A DNA stretch of 64,000 nt from Furfurilactobacillus milii (lineage in GTDB: Bacteria > Bacillota > Bacilli > Lactobacillales > Lactobacillaceae), in NCBI RefSeq assembly GCF_021654115.1, contig NZ_JAIWJF010000005.1:1-64000 (forward strand), given 5' to 3'. Below, piece by piece: positions 53,308 to 64,000 of this stretch. How positions within the stretch are numbered: position 1 is the first letter of the stretch; every line of letters begins with the position of its first letter. Under the pieces are notes generated by a model. The model worked only from the letters and a program-made list of their open reading frames with translations, made no database searches and was not told the DNA's origin. The position numbers were made by a program, and so were the translations under genes.

Positions 53308-54306
53308 TTGAAAATTATTGCTTACGGCATTCGCGATGACGAACGTCCATATGTAGAAGAATGGTCCAAGGATCAAAATATTGAGGTTAAAATCGTTAAG
53401 GATTTGTTGACCGACGACACAGTTGATCAGGCAAAAGGCTTTGACGGGGCAGTTGTTTACCAACAAAAGCCTTACACGGCCTCAGTTTTGGATCGTTTGG
53501 CAGAATTGGGAGTTAAGAACCTGTCATTACGTAACGTCGGTGTTGATAACGTTGACGCTGATGCTGTTAAACGTAACGACATCAAGGTTACCAACGTTCC
53601 TGCCTATTCACCAGCAGCAATTGCTGAATTTACGGTTACTGAATTGATGCGGGTACTTCGTCACACGACCCAGTACGAGCACCGTCAGGCCAAAGGTGAC
53701 TTAAAGTGGGCTCCAGATATTGCAACTGAATTAAACAGTTTAACGGTTGGTGTTATTGCTACTGGTCGGATCGGCCGTGCTGCCATCCAAATCTACCGTG
53801 GCTTTGGTGCTAAAATCGTTGCCTATGATGTTTTCCACAATCCTGAATTGGAAAAAGAAGGCATCTACGTTGATTCCTTGGATGAATTATACAAGCAAGC
53901 AGATGTTATTTCCCTTCATGCTCCTGCAACGAAGGAAAACATGCACATGTTAAATGCTGACGCCTTTAACAAGATGAAGGATGGTGTTTACATCTTGAAC
54001 CCTGCCCGTGGAGATCTGGTTGATACTGATGACTTGATCAAGGCTTTGGACAGTGGCAAAGTTGCCGGTGCAGCACTTGATGTTTACGAAAACGAAGTTG
54101 GTATTTTCAACACAGACTTTGGTAGCTTTGATGCTATTCCTGATGATCGTTTGAAGAACTTGATGAAACGCGAAAACGTTTTGGTAAGTCCTCACATCGC
54201 TTTCTATACCACCACCGCTGTTCGGAACATGGTTCAATTTGCTTTGAACAACAACAAACAATTGATTGAAACTGGTAAGGCTGACAACGTAGTGGCTTTT
54301 AACTAG
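53308..54306 (+). CDS. ldhD: D-lactate dehydrogenase
   Basis: 332 residues from TTG 53308, the standard length; GGAGGTG is eight bases upstream and the protein then starts KIIAYGIRDDERPYVEEW. NAD-binding GVIATGRIGRAA near 150, catalytic Arg in NPARGDLVD, Glu in VYENEVG, and His in SPHIAFYTT. It reduces pyruvate to D-lactate with NADH, the main redox outlet. Single gene with a strong terminator. The enzyme family also includes 2-hydroxyisocaproate dehydrogenases, but D-LDH fits best. Confidence 0.9.
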   Translation: MKIIAYGIRDDERPYVEEWSKDQNIEVKIVKDLLTDDTVDQAKGFDGAVVYQQKPYTASVLDRLAELGVKNLSLRNVGVDNVDADAVKRNDIKVTNVPAYSPAAIAEFTVTELMRVLRHTTQYEHRQAKGDLKWAPDIATELNSLTVGVIATGRIGRAAIQIYRGFGAKIVAYDVFHNPELEKEGIYVDSLDELYKQADVISLHAPATKENMHMLNADAFNKMKDGVYILNPARGDLVDTDDLIKALDSGKVAGAALDVYENEVGIFNTDFGSFDAIPDDRLKNLMKRENVLVSPHIAFYTTTAVRNMVQFALNNNKQLIETGKADNVVAFN

Positions 54307-54346
54307 ATAATGAGTCTGATGTTTTATTAGACGACCGAACCATAGG

Positions 54347-54383
54347 CAACACGCTCAATAATAAATTGGGCGTGTTGTTTTTT
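54347..54383 (+). terminator. Terminator after ldhD
   Basis: CAACACGCTCAAT pairs with ATTGGGCGTGTTG, followed by T6. Between 54384 and 54541 nothing else stands out; no THI-box is seen before tenA. Confidence 0.88.
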
Positions 54384-54541
54384 GACTTTGCTAACAATCG
54401 TTAAAAGATGAATGTTGCAGTGAACCCTTCATTAAAGTCATGTAATTGTTCACTGTTTTAGTCTGCAAGAGGATAATGACTTTGATAGATTGAATCTGTC
54501 GGTAAGAATCAATACAGTATGGAATACAAGGAGTCATTGTG

Positions 54542-55201
54542 ATGGATTTTAGTCAGCAAGTTTATCAACAAAATCAAACGGTGTGGCAGGAAAGTATTCA
54601 TCATCCGTTTATAAAAAAATTAAGTGATGGCAGCATGACGTTGCCAACATTTCGTTATTATTTAATTCAGGATCATTATTATTTACGTGACTTTGCACGA
54701 ATTCATGAATTGGCGGCGGATGCAAGCCAGGACCAGGCAGTCAAGACGTTGTTGCAGGAGTTGGCGAATAGTCTGCACGATGGTGAAATCGCGACGCGCA
54801 AGACGTTCTTTAAAGAATTAGGTATCTCTCAACAAGATGTGGTCAATACACCAATTGCGCCGACGACATATGCTTACACGTCACATATGTATCGGACACT
54901 AACACAGGCTGGTGCACCGGCAGCCATTGCCGGATTGTTGCCATGTGCATGGCTATACGCGGATGTTGGTGCGTCACTACAAGGAGTCACCTCACCAGTT
55001 CCAATTTTTCAAGCGTGGATTGACAGTTATCAGTCTGATGACTATACAGGACCAGTAGCGAAGCAAATTAAGTTAACAGATCAAGTTGCCCGTCAAACAG
55101 ATGCGACGGGTCGTGATGCAATGACCAAAGCTTTTTCACGGAGTGCCTATTATGAACGTGATTTTTGGCAGATGGCTTTGGATCACCAAGATTGGCAATG
55201 A
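54542..55201 (+). CDS. tenA: TenA-family thiaminase II
   Basis: 219 residues. Catalytic Cys in LLPCAWLYADVG near 136, with acidic and Tyr residues of the TenA pocket (LIQDHYYLRDFARI near 40, YYERDFWQMAL at the C-terminus containing the second Glu/Asp). TenA hydrolyses aminopyrimidine thiamine breakdown products for salvage. ATG 54542 is used, with AAGGAG nine bases upstream; GTG 54539 is possible. No other thiamine gene is nearby. Confidence 0.88.
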   Translation: MDFSQQVYQQNQTVWQESIHHPFIKKLSDGSMTLPTFRYYLIQDHYYLRDFARIHELAADASQDQAVKTLLQELANSLHDGEIATRKTFFKELGISQQDVVNTPIAPTTYAYTSHMYRTLTQAGAPAAIAGLLPCAWLYADVGASLQGVTSPVPIFQAWIDSYQSDDYTGPVAKQIKLTDQVARQTDATGRDAMTKAFSRSAYYERDFWQMALDHQDWQ

Positions 55202-55253
55202 GGTTTAATGTGGCGCACTGACGTTGCTACTAGTGAACTAAAAAACTTTTTAA

Positions 55254-55300
55254 TTGCAATCGTCGTCAATCTTCGTATAATATAGTCAATATTAGTCAAA
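55254..55300 (+). promoter_or_regulatory. ctsR-clpC promoter with CtsR operator
   Basis: TTGCAA (55254-55259), 16 bp and TATAAT (55276-55281), immediately followed by AGTCAAT-ATT-AGTCAAA (55284-55300), which fits the CtsR heptad repeat RGTCAAA-NAN-RGTCAAA with one mismatch. This suggests autoregulation of the heat-shock operon. Confidence 0.85.
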
Positions 55301-55314
55301 GATTGGGGTGAGCG

Positions 55315-55791
55315 ATGATGGAAGGACCAACAAATATTTCGGATGTCATCGAAAAGTATCTGAAGGGAATCCTGGAGGATGCTGAGCAGGTAGAAATTAG
55401 ACGTTCGGATATTGCCGACCAGTTTAACGTCGTTCCTTCTCAGATTAACTACGTCATTAAGACACGGTTTACCATTCAAAACGGTTATATTGTTGAAAGT
55501 AAGCGTGGCGGCGGTGGTTATATTCGTATTGAAAAGGTCAACTTACTGGCTGACGCCGATGTGTTGGATAATTTACTGAACGATGTGGTTGGTGATTCAA
55601 TCAATCAACATGATGCATATGCTATAGTTAATTCCCTATTTAATGATGGGGTGTTAAAGGAACGTGAAGCCAACATTATTCTTTCGGCAATTGACAAAGA
55701 TACGCTCAATGTTGCCGACCGCGAAGTTGAAAATACATTGCGCGCCCGGATTCTAATCGGCGTGCTCAACCGCCTTCGTTTTGAAGACTAA
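55315..55791 (+). CDS. ctsR: CtsR heat-shock repressor
   Basis: 158 residues: N-terminal winged HTH (about 1-70) with SKRGGGGYIRI, the glycine-rich wing that binds the RGTCAAA repeat, and a C-terminal dimer domain with heat-sensing role. Represses clp genes. It heads the ctsR-clpC operon and its own operator overlaps the promoter. ATG 55315 (ATGATG) follows GGGGTGAG. The mcsA-mcsB genes of Bacillus are absent, as in other lactobacilli. Confidence 0.95.
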   Translation: MMEGPTNISDVIEKYLKGILEDAEQVEIRRSDIADQFNVVPSQINYVIKTRFTIQNGYIVESKRGGGGYIRIEKVNLLADADVLDNLLNDVVGDSINQHDAYAIVNSLFNDGVLKEREANIILSAIDKDTLNVADREVENTLRARILIGVLNRLRFED

Positions 55792-55866
55792 TGCTCATTA
55801 ATATTGATTTAACGACGATTTGCAGGGGTTAATTAAGGCCTGCATTAATGAAAGGCAGGACAGAAG

Positions 55867-58365
55867 ATGGACAATTTATTCACACCTAGTGCTAAAGATG
55901 TATTGGTATTAGCACAGGAACAAGCGAAGTATTTTAAACACCAAGCTGTGGGTACTGAACACTTATTGCTGGCCCTGACCATTGAACAAAATGGGATTGC
56001 TAACAAAGTCCTGCAGCAATTTAGCGTGACAGAAGAGGACGTCCGTGAAGAAATCGAACGGTTTACTGGTTACGGTACGCTGACGAACGCTGACAAGGAT
56101 ACGTATTTACCATATTCTCCGAAGGCCAAGGACATTTTGACATTGGCTGGGGATGAAGCAAAACGTTTGGGCTCTACTAAAATCGGGACTGAACATTTAC
56201 TCTTAGCGTTGTTGTCTGATGAGAGTATCCTGTCATCGCGTATTCTGATGACACTAAATCTTGATTTAGCACAAACACGTAAAGTGATTTTGCGTAAGCT
56301 AGGTGTCGCTGACACACCGCGTCGGCGTCAACAGATGGCAAAAGCTAACAACAACGCAAATAAGCAAGAAGGCACACCAACGCTTGACTCATTAGCGCGT
56401 GACTTGACGGCCTTAGCTGCTGACAAGCAAATGGACCCTGTGGTTGGTCGCGCAAAAGAGGTCAAACGGGTGATCCAAATTCTCAGTCGTCGGACCAAGA
56501 ATAACCCAGTTTTGATTGGTGAACCTGGGGTTGGTAAAACAGCGATTGCTGAAGGACTAGCTCAGAAGATCGTTGCTGGTGATGTACCTGACGATTTGGC
56601 TGATAAACGGTTGATGATGTTGGACATGGGATCACTGGTTGCCGGAACTAAATATCGTGGTGAATTTGAAGACCGTTTGAAGAAGGTCATTGAGGAAATT
56701 TACAACGATGGTCATGTTGTGCTGTTCATTGATGAATTGCACACGTTGATTGGTGCCGGTGGTGCTGAAGGTGCGATTGATGCTTCTAACATCTTAAAGC
56801 CAGCGTTGGCTCGTGGCGAACTTCAAACCATTGGCGCGACTACGCTTAACGAATACCAAAAGTATATTGAGTCAGACGCTGCTCTGGAACGTCGGTTTGC
56901 AACTGTTCAGGTTGACGAGCCAACAGAAGATGAAGCCACGGAAATCTTAAAGGGTTTGAAGAGCCGTTATGAGGAACATCACCAAGTTGAAATCACTGAT
57001 GATGCGGTTGAAGCAGCGGTTAAGCTGTCCTCTCGGTACATTACGGAACGTTTCCTACCTGATAAGGCAATTGATTTAATGGATGAAGCAGCTGCCAAAG
57101 TTCGCATTGATGCATCTGGTCACAAGACCAAGTTGGCTAAACAGGAAGACAAGTTGGACGACTTGCGTCAACAGAAGGAAGCTGCGATTGAAAACCAAGA
57201 TTTCGATGGTGCTGCCGCATTGCGTGAAAAGGAAATGGCCTTGCGCAAACGTGTCGACAAGATGATGGATGACCAAGATAACGAAGCGTTGTCCGGTCAG
57301 CCGCATTATGAACTAAAAGTCGGCGAAGAAGACGTGGCTGAAGTCGTTTCCGAATGGACAGGCGTTCCGTTAACACAGCTGCAGAAGAATGAAGAAGCAC
57401 GTTTGCTGAACCTTGAAAAGGTGCTCCACAAACGCGTAGTTGGCCAGGACGAGGCTATTTCAGCTGTTTCTCGTGCCATTCGTCGTGCTCGTTCTGGTTT
57501 GAAGGATCCTAACCGTCCAATTGGTTCGTTCATGTTCCTTGGACCAACTGGGGTCGGGAAGACGGAACTCGCTAAAGCGTTAGCTGAAGCGATGTTCGGT
57601 TCAGAAGATAACATGATTCGTGTGGATATGTCTGAATATCAAGAACGCTTTAGCTCAAGTCGTTTGATCGGTGCTGCACCTGGTTACGTTGGTTATGATG
57701 AAGGTGGTCAACTGACCGAACAAGTTCGTAACAAACCGTACTCAGTTGTCCTCTTGGATGAAGCTGAAAAGGCTGATACTGAAGTCTTCAACTTGTTGTT
57801 ACAAGTTCTTGATGATGGTTTCTTAACCGATTCTAAGGGCCGCAAGGTTGACTTCCGTAACACGATTTTGATCATGACATCTAACTTGGGTGCCACAGCT
57901 GTTCGTGACGATAAAGAAGTTGGTTTCGGTGCAACTAGCGCGACAGACAACTACGCTGCAATGTCAGACAAGATTCGACAAGCCCTGCGTCAGACATTCC
58001 GTCCAGAATTCCTGAACCGAATTGATGAAACAGTGGTCTTCCACTCATTGACGAAGCCAGAATTGCACGAAATCGTGAAGATTATGGCTGGCAATGTGTT
58101 GGCACGAATCGCCGAACAGGGCATTAAAGTTAAAATTACGCCAGCTGCCATTGATGTCGTCGCAGATGCTGGCTTTGATCCTGAGTATGGTGCTCGTCCA
58201 ATTCGACGCGCATTACAGACTCAGGTTGAAGATCAGCTGAGTGAGGCATTGATTGCTGGTCAAATAAAGACAAATGATGCTGTTACAGTTGGCGCTAAGG
58301 CTGGTAAAATTACGGTTACAACTAAGGAACAATCTGCCAAGAAACCGACAGTTGGTTCTAAGTAG
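55867..58365 (+). CDS. clpC: ClpC AAA+ chaperone ATPase
   Basis: 832 residues: two N-terminal Clp repeats (about 1-145), AAA1 with Walker A GEPGVGKT at 218-225, a coiled-coil middle domain with UVR motif (about 410-465), AAA2 with GPTGVGKT at 559-566, and a C-terminal D2-small domain. It unfolds damaged proteins for ClpP. Co-transcribed with ctsR, 75 bases apart. A low-complexity Lys/Thr/Ser tail closes the protein. Confidence 0.96.
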   Translation: MDNLFTPSAKDVLVLAQEQAKYFKHQAVGTEHLLLALTIEQNGIANKVLQQFSVTEEDVREEIERFTGYGTLTNADKDTYLPYSPKAKDILTLAGDEAKRLGSTKIGTEHLLLALLSDESILSSRILMTLNLDLAQTRKVILRKLGVADTPRRRQQMAKANNNANKQEGTPTLDSLARDLTALAADKQMDPVVGRAKEVKRVIQILSRRTKNNPVLIGEPGVGKTAIAEGLAQKIVAGDVPDDLADKRLMMLDMGSLVAGTKYRGEFEDRLKKVIEEIYNDGHVVLFIDELHTLIGAGGAEGAIDASNILKPALARGELQTIGATTLNEYQKYIESDAALERRFATVQVDEPTEDEATEILKGLKSRYEEHHQVEITDDAVEAAVKLSSRYITERFLPDKAIDLMDEAAAKVRIDASGHKTKLAKQEDKLDDLRQQKEAAIENQDFDGAAALREKEMALRKRVDKMMDDQDNEALSGQPHYELKVGEEDVAEVVSEWTGVPLTQLQKNEEARLLNLEKVLHKRVVGQDEAISAVSRAIRRARSGLKDPNRPIGSFMFLGPTGVGKTELAKALAEAMFGSEDNMIRVDMSEYQERFSSSRLIGAAPGYVGYDEGGQLTEQVRNKPYSVVLLDEAEKADTEVFNLLLQVLDDGFLTDSKGRKVDFRNTILIMTSNLGATAVRDDKEVGFGATSATDNYAAMSDKIRQALRQTFRPEFLNRIDETVVFHSLTKPELHEIVKIMAGNVLARIAEQGIKVKITPAAIDVVADAGFDPEYGARPIRRALQTQVEDQLSEALIAGQIKTNDAVTVGAKAGKITVTTKEQSAKKPTVGSK

Positions 58366-58414
58366 CCTGAGTTGATAATTAATAATTGCTAGTGGGCGGT
58401 TATTGAACCATTAA

Positions 58415-58455
58415 AAAAAACGTTTGTCGAGTTGGAAAACTCGATAAGCGTTTTT
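58415..58455 (+). terminator. Terminator after clpC
   Basis: AAAACGTTTGTCGAGTT pairs with AACTCGATAAGCGTTTT (two mismatches), followed by T. Confidence 0.82.
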
Positions 58456-58573
58456 GTGTTCTAAACGTGTCTGTAAAAATTGCATTTTATGCGGAGAACA
58501 GGCACACTGGTGGAGATTAGGGAAAGATGAAGCCGTGCGTAGTTGTTGACGAACGGCTCGATGAGGTGAAAAT

Positions 58574-59164
58574 ATGAGTCGTGAGGCGCAGTTGGCTGCC
58601 ACTCGAGAAAAAATCTTGGAGGCAGCTCGCGAACAATTTTTAATAAAAGGCTATGCGGACACATCCACGCGTGACATTGCGACAGCAGCAGGCATTACCC
58701 AACCGGCACTGTACCATCACTTTGCCGACAAAGAACTGATTTTTGTGCAGGTGATCGAAACTGTTGGTGGTGAGTTAGCAGCAAACATGAATCAAATTTT
58801 AGATGCTAACAAAGGGGATGGGCTTGAAATCCTGACGGATATGTCAGCAGCAATGGTCGCTATTCATCCGCGTGACGCTTTTAGCTTGATTCATGGTAGC
58901 TTTCAATATCTGCGTCCTGAGAATCAGGCTCAGCTTGGTCGATTGTTTGCACAGGATTATTTGCAACCCATCATGCGCTTTTTTAAGTCTGATAAAGTGG
59001 TTTTACGTGACGGGGTTGATCCGGCAACGGCAGCCAATTTTTACCTCACCAGTTTGGCACCACTGTTTGCTAAGTTTCACCAACTGGGTGGCGCAAACTT
59101 GAGTCAACGTGAGCACATTCAAGTGCTGCTACGCCTCATTTTGTTTGGTGTGGCAGAGAAATAA
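58574..59164 (+). CDS. TetR/AcrR-family regulator
   Basis: 196 residues: N-terminal HTH (about 8-55) with REKILEAAREQFLIKGYADTSTRDIATAAGITQPALYHHFADKE, and a variable C-terminal ligand domain. The target and ligand are unknown; it lies between clpC and rpoB without an adjacent transporter. GAGGTGAA precedes ATG 58574. Confidence 0.88.
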   Translation: MSREAQLAATREKILEAAREQFLIKGYADTSTRDIATAAGITQPALYHHFADKELIFVQVIETVGGELAANMNQILDANKGDGLEILTDMSAAMVAIHPRDAFSLIHGSFQYLRPENQAQLGRLFAQDYLQPIMRFFKSDKVVLRDGVDPATAANFYLTSLAPLFAKFHQLGGANLSQREHIQVLLRLILFGVAEK

Positions 59165-59181
59165 AAGTTGAGCGTTTCTCG

Positions 59182-59210
59182 TTGACACATTTAGCAAAAC
59201 CGAGTATATT
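59182..59210 (+). promoter_or_regulatory. rpoBC promoter
   Basis: Consensus TTGACA (59182-59187) and TATATT (59205-59210) with 17-bp spacing. The transcript would carry a leader of about 210 nt. Confidence 0.85.
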
Positions 59211-59216
59211 ATTAAT

Positions 59217-59385
59217 GGTATATCACTGTGAATAAAAATCGTCTTGGCGATCTATTGTCCGTCAAGGCCTTTATAGAGAAGCAAAAGCAGCTTTCATTTA
59301 AACTTTAAAAGAAATGGTGCTTTTGCCTTTTTTATGCCCAAAAACAGTGTTACAGGTCATTTGTAATGAAACTGTAACACTAAAA
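59217..59385 (+). promoter_or_regulatory. rpoB leader, Lacto-rpoB-type RNA with attenuator hairpins
   Basis: The Lacto-rpoB motif is known from rpoB 5' UTRs of Lactobacillales. Here an internal terminator-like hairpin GCAAAAGCA/TGCTTTTGC (59281-59289 with 59318-59326) is followed by CCTTTTTT, then a second 10-bp hairpin AGTGTTACAG/CTGTAACACT (59346-59381) just before the ribosome-binding site. Class membership is assigned by position and general form, not by a covariance search. Confidence 0.6.
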
Positions 59386-59429
59386 CGAGGACTTATTCAC
59401 TGGAAAATCATTTCGAAGGAGTGAAGAAC

Positions 59430-62400
59430 TTGGCAGGGCATTTAGTTAAATACGGCAAACACCGTACCCGCAGAAGTTACGCACGAATCAAGGAAGTTCT
59501 TGATTTACCGAACCTGATTGAAATCCAAACGGACTCTTATCAATGGTTCCTGGACGAAGGCTTGCGTGACATGTTCGACGACATCATGCCAATCGATGAT
59601 TTCCAAGGAAACTTATCATTGGAATTCGTTGACTACCAGTTACTCGAACCAAAGTACACCGTGGATGAAGCACGTGAACACGATGCCAACTATTCTGCAC
59701 CACTGCACGTTACTTTACGTTTGACCAACCACGAAACTGGTGAAATCAAGAGTCAAGACGTGTTCTTTGGTGACTTCCCACTGATGACTGATCAGGGGAC
59801 GTTCATTATCAATGGTGCTGAACGGGTTATCGTTTCTCAATTGGTTCGTTCTCCTGGTGTGTACTACACGGAAGACGAAGACAAGAATGGTCGTGAAGTT
59901 TACGGCGCAACTGTCATTCCTAACCGTGGTGCTTGGTTGGAATACGAAACCGATGCTAAAGAAATCTCTTATGTTCGGATTGACCGGACTCGTAAGATTC
60001 CAATGACCGAATTAGTTCGTGCTTTGGGTTATGGCTCTGACGACGAGATCATCTCAATCTTGGGTGATAGCGACGGCATCATGTCGACCTTGGAAAAGGA
60101 TATTCACAAGAATTCCGATGACTCACGTGTCGAAGAATCCTTGAAGGATATTTACGAACGGTTACGGCCTGGTGAACCTAAGACAGCCGACTCTTCACGG
60201 AGCCTGTTGACGGCGCGCTTCTTCGATCCAAAACGTTACGACACTGCACCAGTTGGTCGTTACAAATTAAACAAGAAGTTAGACTTGCACACCCGTTTGT
60301 TAGGTTTGACGTTAGCGGAAACGTTGGCTGACCCTGACTCAGGTGAAATCATTGCTGAAAAGGGTACTGTGATCGACAAGACCGTTATGGCTAAGTTGGC
60401 ACCATATCTGGATCAGGAAGACTTCAAGTCGGTAACGTTCACACCCTCTGATGAAGCTGTTGTGACGGAACCAATGAATGTTCAAATGATCAAGGTCTTC
60501 TCTAAGAAGGATCCTGAACAAGTTGTGAACATGATTGGTAACGGTCATATCGACTTAAAGAACCACACCATTCAACCTGCCGACATCATTGCTTCCATCA
60601 ATTACTTCTTTAACTTGCAAGAAGGTATTGGTTCAACAGATGATATCGATCACTTGGGTAACCGCCGGATTCGTTCTGTGGGTGAATTACTGCAGAACCA
60701 ATTCCGGATTGGTTTATCACGGATGGAACGTGTTGTTCGTGAACGGATGTCTATTCAGGACTCCGCCACAGTAACGCCACAACAATTAATTAACATTCGT
60801 CCAGTTGTTGCTTCAATCAAAGAATTCTTTGGTAGTTCACAACTGTCACAATTCATGGATCAGACGAACCCACTTGGCGAATTAACGCATAAGCGTCGTC
60901 TGTCTGCTCTTGGACCTGGTGGTTTGACGCGTGACCGTGCCGGATATGAAGTCCGGGATGTTCACTACACCCACTATGGTCGGATGTGTCCAATTGAAAC
61001 GCCTGAAGGACCAAACATTGGGTTGATCAACTCACTGTCTAGTTATGCGAAGGTTAACCGTTATGGCTTTATTGAAACACCATATCGTCGTGTTTCATGG
61101 GACAACCACAAGGTTACTGACCGAATCGACTACTTAACTGCCGACGAAGAAGATAACTTTGTTATTGCCCAGGCCAACTCGCCATTGAATGACGATGGTT
61201 CGTTCGTTGATGACACAGTTTTGGCTCGTTCAAAAGATGAAAACATTGAAACTTCCATCGACAACGTCGACTACATGGACGTTTCGCCTAAGCAAGTAGT
61301 TGCCGTTGCGACCGCATGTATTCCATTCTTGGAAAACGATGACTCTAACCGTGCTCTGATGGGTGCCAACATGCAACGTCAGGCTGTTCCTTTGTTGGAT
61401 CCTCATGCACCACTTGTTGGTACTGGGATTGAATATAAGGCTGCCCATGACTCTGGTGTTGCTTTAATCAGTAAGGCTGCCGGAACGGTTGAATTCGTTG
61501 ATGCTACGCAGATTCGCGTTCGTCGTGAAGACAGCACTTTAGACACGTACAAGTTAATGAAGTTCCGTCGTTCAAACGGTGGTAAGAACTACAACCAACG
61601 TCCAATCGTTAAGGTTGGCGACAAGGTTGATGCCGATGAAATTTTGGCTGATGGTCCTTCCATGGAAGGTGGGGAACTTGCTCTTGGGCAAAACCCATTG
61701 ATCGCCTTTATGACTTGGAACGGTTACAACTTCGAAGATGCCATTGCGATTTCCGAACGGTTGGTTAAGGATGATGTTTACACTTCGATTCATATTGAAG
61801 AATACGAATCAGAAGCACGTGATACCAAACTTGGACCGGAAGAAATGACCCGTGAAATTCCTAACGTTGGTGAAGATTCCTTAAAGGATCTTGATGAACA
61901 AGGAATTATCCGAATTGGTGCTGAAGTTCATGATGGTGACATTTTGGTTGGTAAAGTTACGCCTAAGGGTGTGACAGAATTATCTGCTGAAGAACGTTTG
62001 CTACATGCTATCTTTGGTGAAAAAGCCCGTGAAGTTCGTGATACTTCACTCCATGTTCCGCATGGTGGTGGCGGTATTATCCAGGATGTTAAGATCTTCA
62101 CTCGTGAAAACGGGGATGAATTATCACCTGGTGTTAACATGATGGTTCGTGTCTACATCGCCCAGAAACGTAAGATTCAGGTCGGTGACAAGATGTCCGG
62201 CCGTCATGGTAACAAGGGGACTGTTTCAATTGTTATTCCTGAAGAAGACATGCCTTACATGCCTGATGGGACACCAATTGACATCATGCTCTCACCAATG
62301 GGTGTGCCTTCCCGTATGAACATTGGTCAAGTGCTGGAACTGCATTTGGGAATGGCTGCCCGCAAACTGGGTATCCACGTTGCTACGCCTGTCTTTGATG

Positions 62401-63062
62401 GTGCGCAAGATAAGGATATCTGGGATGCCGTTCAAGAAGCTGGTATGCCAGCTGATGCCAAGTACGTTCTGTACGATGGCCGTACTGGTGAACCATTCGA
62501 CAATCGGATTGCCGTCGGTGTCATGCACTATCTGAAGTTGGCCCACATGGTTGACGACAAGATTCACGCACGTTCTATCGGACCTTACTCACTGGTTACG
62601 CAACAGCCACTTGGTGGTAAAGCGCAATTTGGTGGTCAGCGTTTCGGTGAAATGGAAGTTTGGGCTTTGGAAGCTTATGGTGCTGCTTACACGTTGCAAG
62701 AAATTCTGACCTACAAGTCAGATGACGTGGTTGGCCGTGTTAAGACTTATGAAGCCATTGTTAAGGGCGAACCAATTCCTAAGCCTGGTGTTCCTGAGTC
62801 CTTCCGTGTGTTGGTTAAGGAATTACAAGCACTTGGGTTGGACATGAAGGTTCTTGACAGCAACAAACAAGAAATTGAACTGCGTGACATGGACGATGAT
62901 GAAGATGACGTTGTGAATGTTGATGCATTGAGCAAGTACGCTGCTGAACATCCAGTTGACGATAAGTCAGACGATGCTAGTACAAACACGAACTCAGCTT
63001 CAGCACCTGCACAGCCAGCAACAACACCGGCTAATGAGTCAGGAAACACCACAAACGAGTAG
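59430..63062 (+). CDS. rpoB: RNA polymerase beta subunit
   Basis: 1210 residues from TTG 59430 (protein starts [19 protein letters not shown]); AAGGAG lies about ten bases upstream, and GTG 59421 is too close to it. The rifampicin region shows the sensitive-type sequence ([23 protein letters not shown]). The beta motif with [11 protein letters not shown] is intact. The C-terminus ends in a low-complexity acidic, then Ser/Thr/Pro/Ala tail of about 50 residues beyond the conserved core. It is followed by rpoC. Confidence 0.97.
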   Translation: MAGHLVKYGKHRTRRSYARIKEVLDLPNLIEIQTDSYQWFLDEGLRDMFDDIMPIDDFQGNLSLEFVDYQLLEPKYTVDEAREHDANYSAPLHVTLRLTNHETGEIKSQDVFFGDFPLMTDQGTFIINGAERVIVSQLVRSPGVYYTEDEDKNGREVYGATVIPNRGAWLEYETDAKEISYVRIDRTRKIPMTELVRALGYGSDDEIISILGDSDGIMSTLEKDIHKNSDDSRVEESLKDIYERLRPGEPKTADSSRSLLTARFFDPKRYDTAPVGRYKLNKKLDLHTRLLGLTLAETLADPDSGEIIAEKGTVIDKTVMAKLAPYLDQEDFKSVTFTPSDEAVVTEPMNVQMIKVFSKKDPEQVVNMIGNGHIDLKNHTIQPADIIASINYFFNLQEGIGSTDDIDHLGNRRIRSVGELLQNQFRIGLSRMERVVRERMSIQDSATVTPQQLINIRPVVASIKEFFGSSQLSQFMDQTNPLGELTHKRRLSALGPGGLTRDRAGYEVRDVHYTHYGRMCPIETPEGPNIGLINSLSSYAKVNRYGFIETPYRRVSWDNHKVTDRIDYLTADEEDNFVIAQANSPLNDDGSFVDDTVLARSKDENIETSIDNVDYMDVSPKQVVAVATACIPFLENDDSNRALMGANMQRQAVPLLDPHAPLVGTGIEYKAAHDSGVALISKAAGTVEFVDATQIRVRREDSTLDTYKLMKFRRSNGGKNYNQRPIVKVGDKVDADEILADGPSMEGGELALGQNPLIAFMTWNGYNFEDAIAISERLVKDDVYTSIHIEEYESEARDTKLGPEEMTREIPNVGEDSLKDLDEQGIIRIGAEVHDGDILVGKVTPKGVTELSAEERLLHAIFGEKAREVRDTSLHVPHGGGGIIQDVKIFTRENGDELSPGVNMMVRVYIAQKRKIQVGDKMSGRHGNKGTVSIVIPEEDMPYMPDGTPIDIMLSPMGVPSRMNIGQVLELHLGMAARKLGIHVATPVFDGAQDKDIWDAVQEAGMPADAKYVLYDGRTGEPFDNRIAVGVMHYLKLAHMVDDKIHARSIGPYSLVTQQPLGGKAQFGGQRFGEMEVWALEAYGAAYTLQEILTYKSDDVVGRVKTYEAIVKGEPIPKPGVPESFRVLVKELQALGLDMKVLDSNKQEIELRDMDDDEDDVVNVDALSKYAAEHPVDDKSDDASTNTNSASAPAQPATTPANESGNTTNE

Positions 63063-63103
63063 TGTGAACTGTCACCATTGAAACTAATAAGGAGGTCAAT
63101 CCT

Positions 63104-64000
63104 TTGATTGATGTCAACAAATTTGAAAGCATGCAGATTGGGCTTGCGTCGCCCGACAAAATCCGCAGCTGGTCATATGGTGAAGTTAAGAAGCCTGAGA
63201 CCATCAATTATCGGACATTAAAGCCTGAACGTGACGGCTTGTTCGATGAACGGATTTTTGGACCAACAAAAGACTGGGAATGTGCGTGTGGTAAGTACAA
63301 ACGGATTCGCTACAAGGGTGTTGTTTGTGACCGTTGTGGTGTTGAAGTTACACGTTCTAAGGTTCGTCGTGAACGGATGGGGCATGTTGAATTAGCTGCT
63401 CCCGTTACCCACATTTGGTACTTCAAGGGTATTCCTAGTCGTATGGGTTTGGTTCTTGACATGAGCCCACGGGCACTTGAAGAAATCATCTACTTTGCTT
63501 CATACGTTGTGTTGGAATCAGGCAACACACCTTTGGAACGCAAGCAGTTGTTATCTGAACGTGAATACCGTGAAAAGAAAGCCCAATATGGTAACGAATT
63601 CCAAGCTGAAATGGGTGCCGAAGCAATTCGTAAGTTGCTGGCAGCTGTTGACTTGGATAAAGAAGCCAGCGAATTGAAGGAAGAGTTAAAGGATGCATCT
63701 GGTCAAAAACGGACTCGTGCCGTTCGTCGTCTAGACATCTTGGAAGCCTTCATTCAATCCGGTAACCGTCCTGACTGGATGGTTATGGACGTTGTTCCGG
63801 TTATTCCACCGGACTTACGGCCAATGGTTCAATTGGAAGGTGGTCGTTTTGCCACTTCTGACTTGAACGACTTATACCGTCGTGTTATCAACCGTAACAA
63901 CCGTTTGAAGCGTTTGTTAGACTTGAATGCACCTGGTATCATCGTGCAAAACGAAAAACGGATGTTGCAAGAAGCCGTTGACGCGTTAATTGATAACGGT
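63104..64000 (+). CDS. rpoC: RNA polymerase beta' subunit (partial, runs off end)
   Basis: Starts at TTG 63104 with AAGGAGG upstream; the first residues are [22 protein letters not shown]. 299 codons are inside the window without a stop, and the gene continues past 64000. The N-terminal zinc-ribbon [24 protein letters not shown] is intact. It lies 41 bases after rpoB, so rpoBC is one operon. This frame is missed if only ATG starts or complete frames are considered. Confidence 0.96.
   Translation, partial: MIDVNKFESMQIGLASPDKIRSWSYGEVKKPETINYRTLKPERDGLFDERIFGPTKDWECACGKYKRIRYKGVVCDRCGVEVTRSKVRRERMGHVELAAPVTHIWYFKGIPSRMGLVLDMSPRALEEIIYFASYVVLESGNTPLERKQLLSEREYREKKAQYGNEFQAEMGAEAIRKLLAAVDLDKEASELKEELKDASGQKRTRAVRRLDILEAFIQSGNRPDWMVMDVVPVIPPDLRPMVQLEGGRFATSDLNDLYRRVINRNNRLKRLLDLNAPGIIVQNEKRMLQEAVDALIDNG

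Noticed and set aside
54384-54541. TPP riboswitch upstream of tenA
   Set aside because: No CTGAGA or other THI-box core is present.
1-64000. CRISPR array, prophage, transposase, toxin-antitoxin or bacteriocin cluster
   Set aside because: None was seen: no regularly spaced repeats, integrase, transposase or small immunity-type genes. The gene content is standard chromosome.

Overview
The window reads as a low-to-moderate GC Gram-positive chromosome from the family Lactobacillaceae. Supporting signs are AGGAGG-type ribosome-binding sites, frequent TTG starts (peptide permease, PepC, D-lactate dehydrogenase, rpoB, rpoC), a D-lactate dehydrogenase, cysteine aminopeptidase PepC, POT peptide permease, mannose-class PTS with a ManO (DUF956) gene, T-box and L-box leaders, CtsR-ClpC, a Lacto-rpoB-type leader and an FLP-like regulator. 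I cannot name the species. No rRNA, phage, IS element, CRISPR array or defence island is visible. This is ordinary chromosome, and its main novelty is in non-coding DNA.

Layout. 1-3200: tRNA-Thr, POT peptide transporter, metallophosphoesterase, tRNA-Tyr and tRNA-Gln. 3.2-10.4 kb: rarA, S9 peptidase, ogt, proC, nagA-nagR, with a matching operator in the nagA promoter and a near copy in a candidate proC promoter. 10.6-13 kb: pncB-nadE (NAD synthesis). 13-18.3 kb: Mn2+-riboswitch-controlled P-type ATPase, a small duplication, an unknown helical protein, SprT, an AI-2E-family permease, tRNA-Leu. 18.5-23.9 kb: an araC-MFS-PPOX operon divergent from ACS-type MFS, HIT and SDR genes. 24-24.5 kb: two back-to-back copies of a structured repeat RNA. 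24.7-27 kb: LCP ligase, zinc-independent S14 with a Zur-like box, FLP/FNR regulator with a perfect FNR box. 27.3-31.9 kb: catabolite-controlled mannose-class PTS with IIA, IIB, a second fused IIAB, IIC, IID and ManO. 32-39.9 kb: AEC transporter, LysM-CHAP wall hydrolase, gpmA, CiaRH-like two-component system, PepC, GNAT. 39.9-43.5 kb: an AT-rich gene-poor stretch, MarR, hydrolase, GNAT, Rrf2. 43.6-48.1 kb: L-box lysP, deoxynucleoside kinase, T-box serS. 48.3-49.2 kb: third repeat-RNA copy and five tRNAs. 49.4-55.2 kb: NrnA, small unknown genes, EamA, ldhD, tenA. 55.2-64 kb: ctsR, clpC, tetR, rpoB and the start of rpoC, which runs off the end.

The most interesting observation is a family of about 155-168 nt elements at 24031-24196 (minus), 24303-24470 (plus) and 48354-48507 (plus). 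They share a core, but their outer arms are unrelated in sequence between copies and still perfectly self-complementary within each copy. Internal hairpins also keep pairing through base changes. That covariation is what an undescribed structured RNA or hairpin-type mobile repeat would show. Other points are a doubled IIA/IIB set in the mannose PTS, an FNR box centred where a class II self-activating site would lie, a probable NagR operator in front of proC, mutually exclusive stems in the peptide-permease leader, and a long wobble-rich hairpin before pncB.
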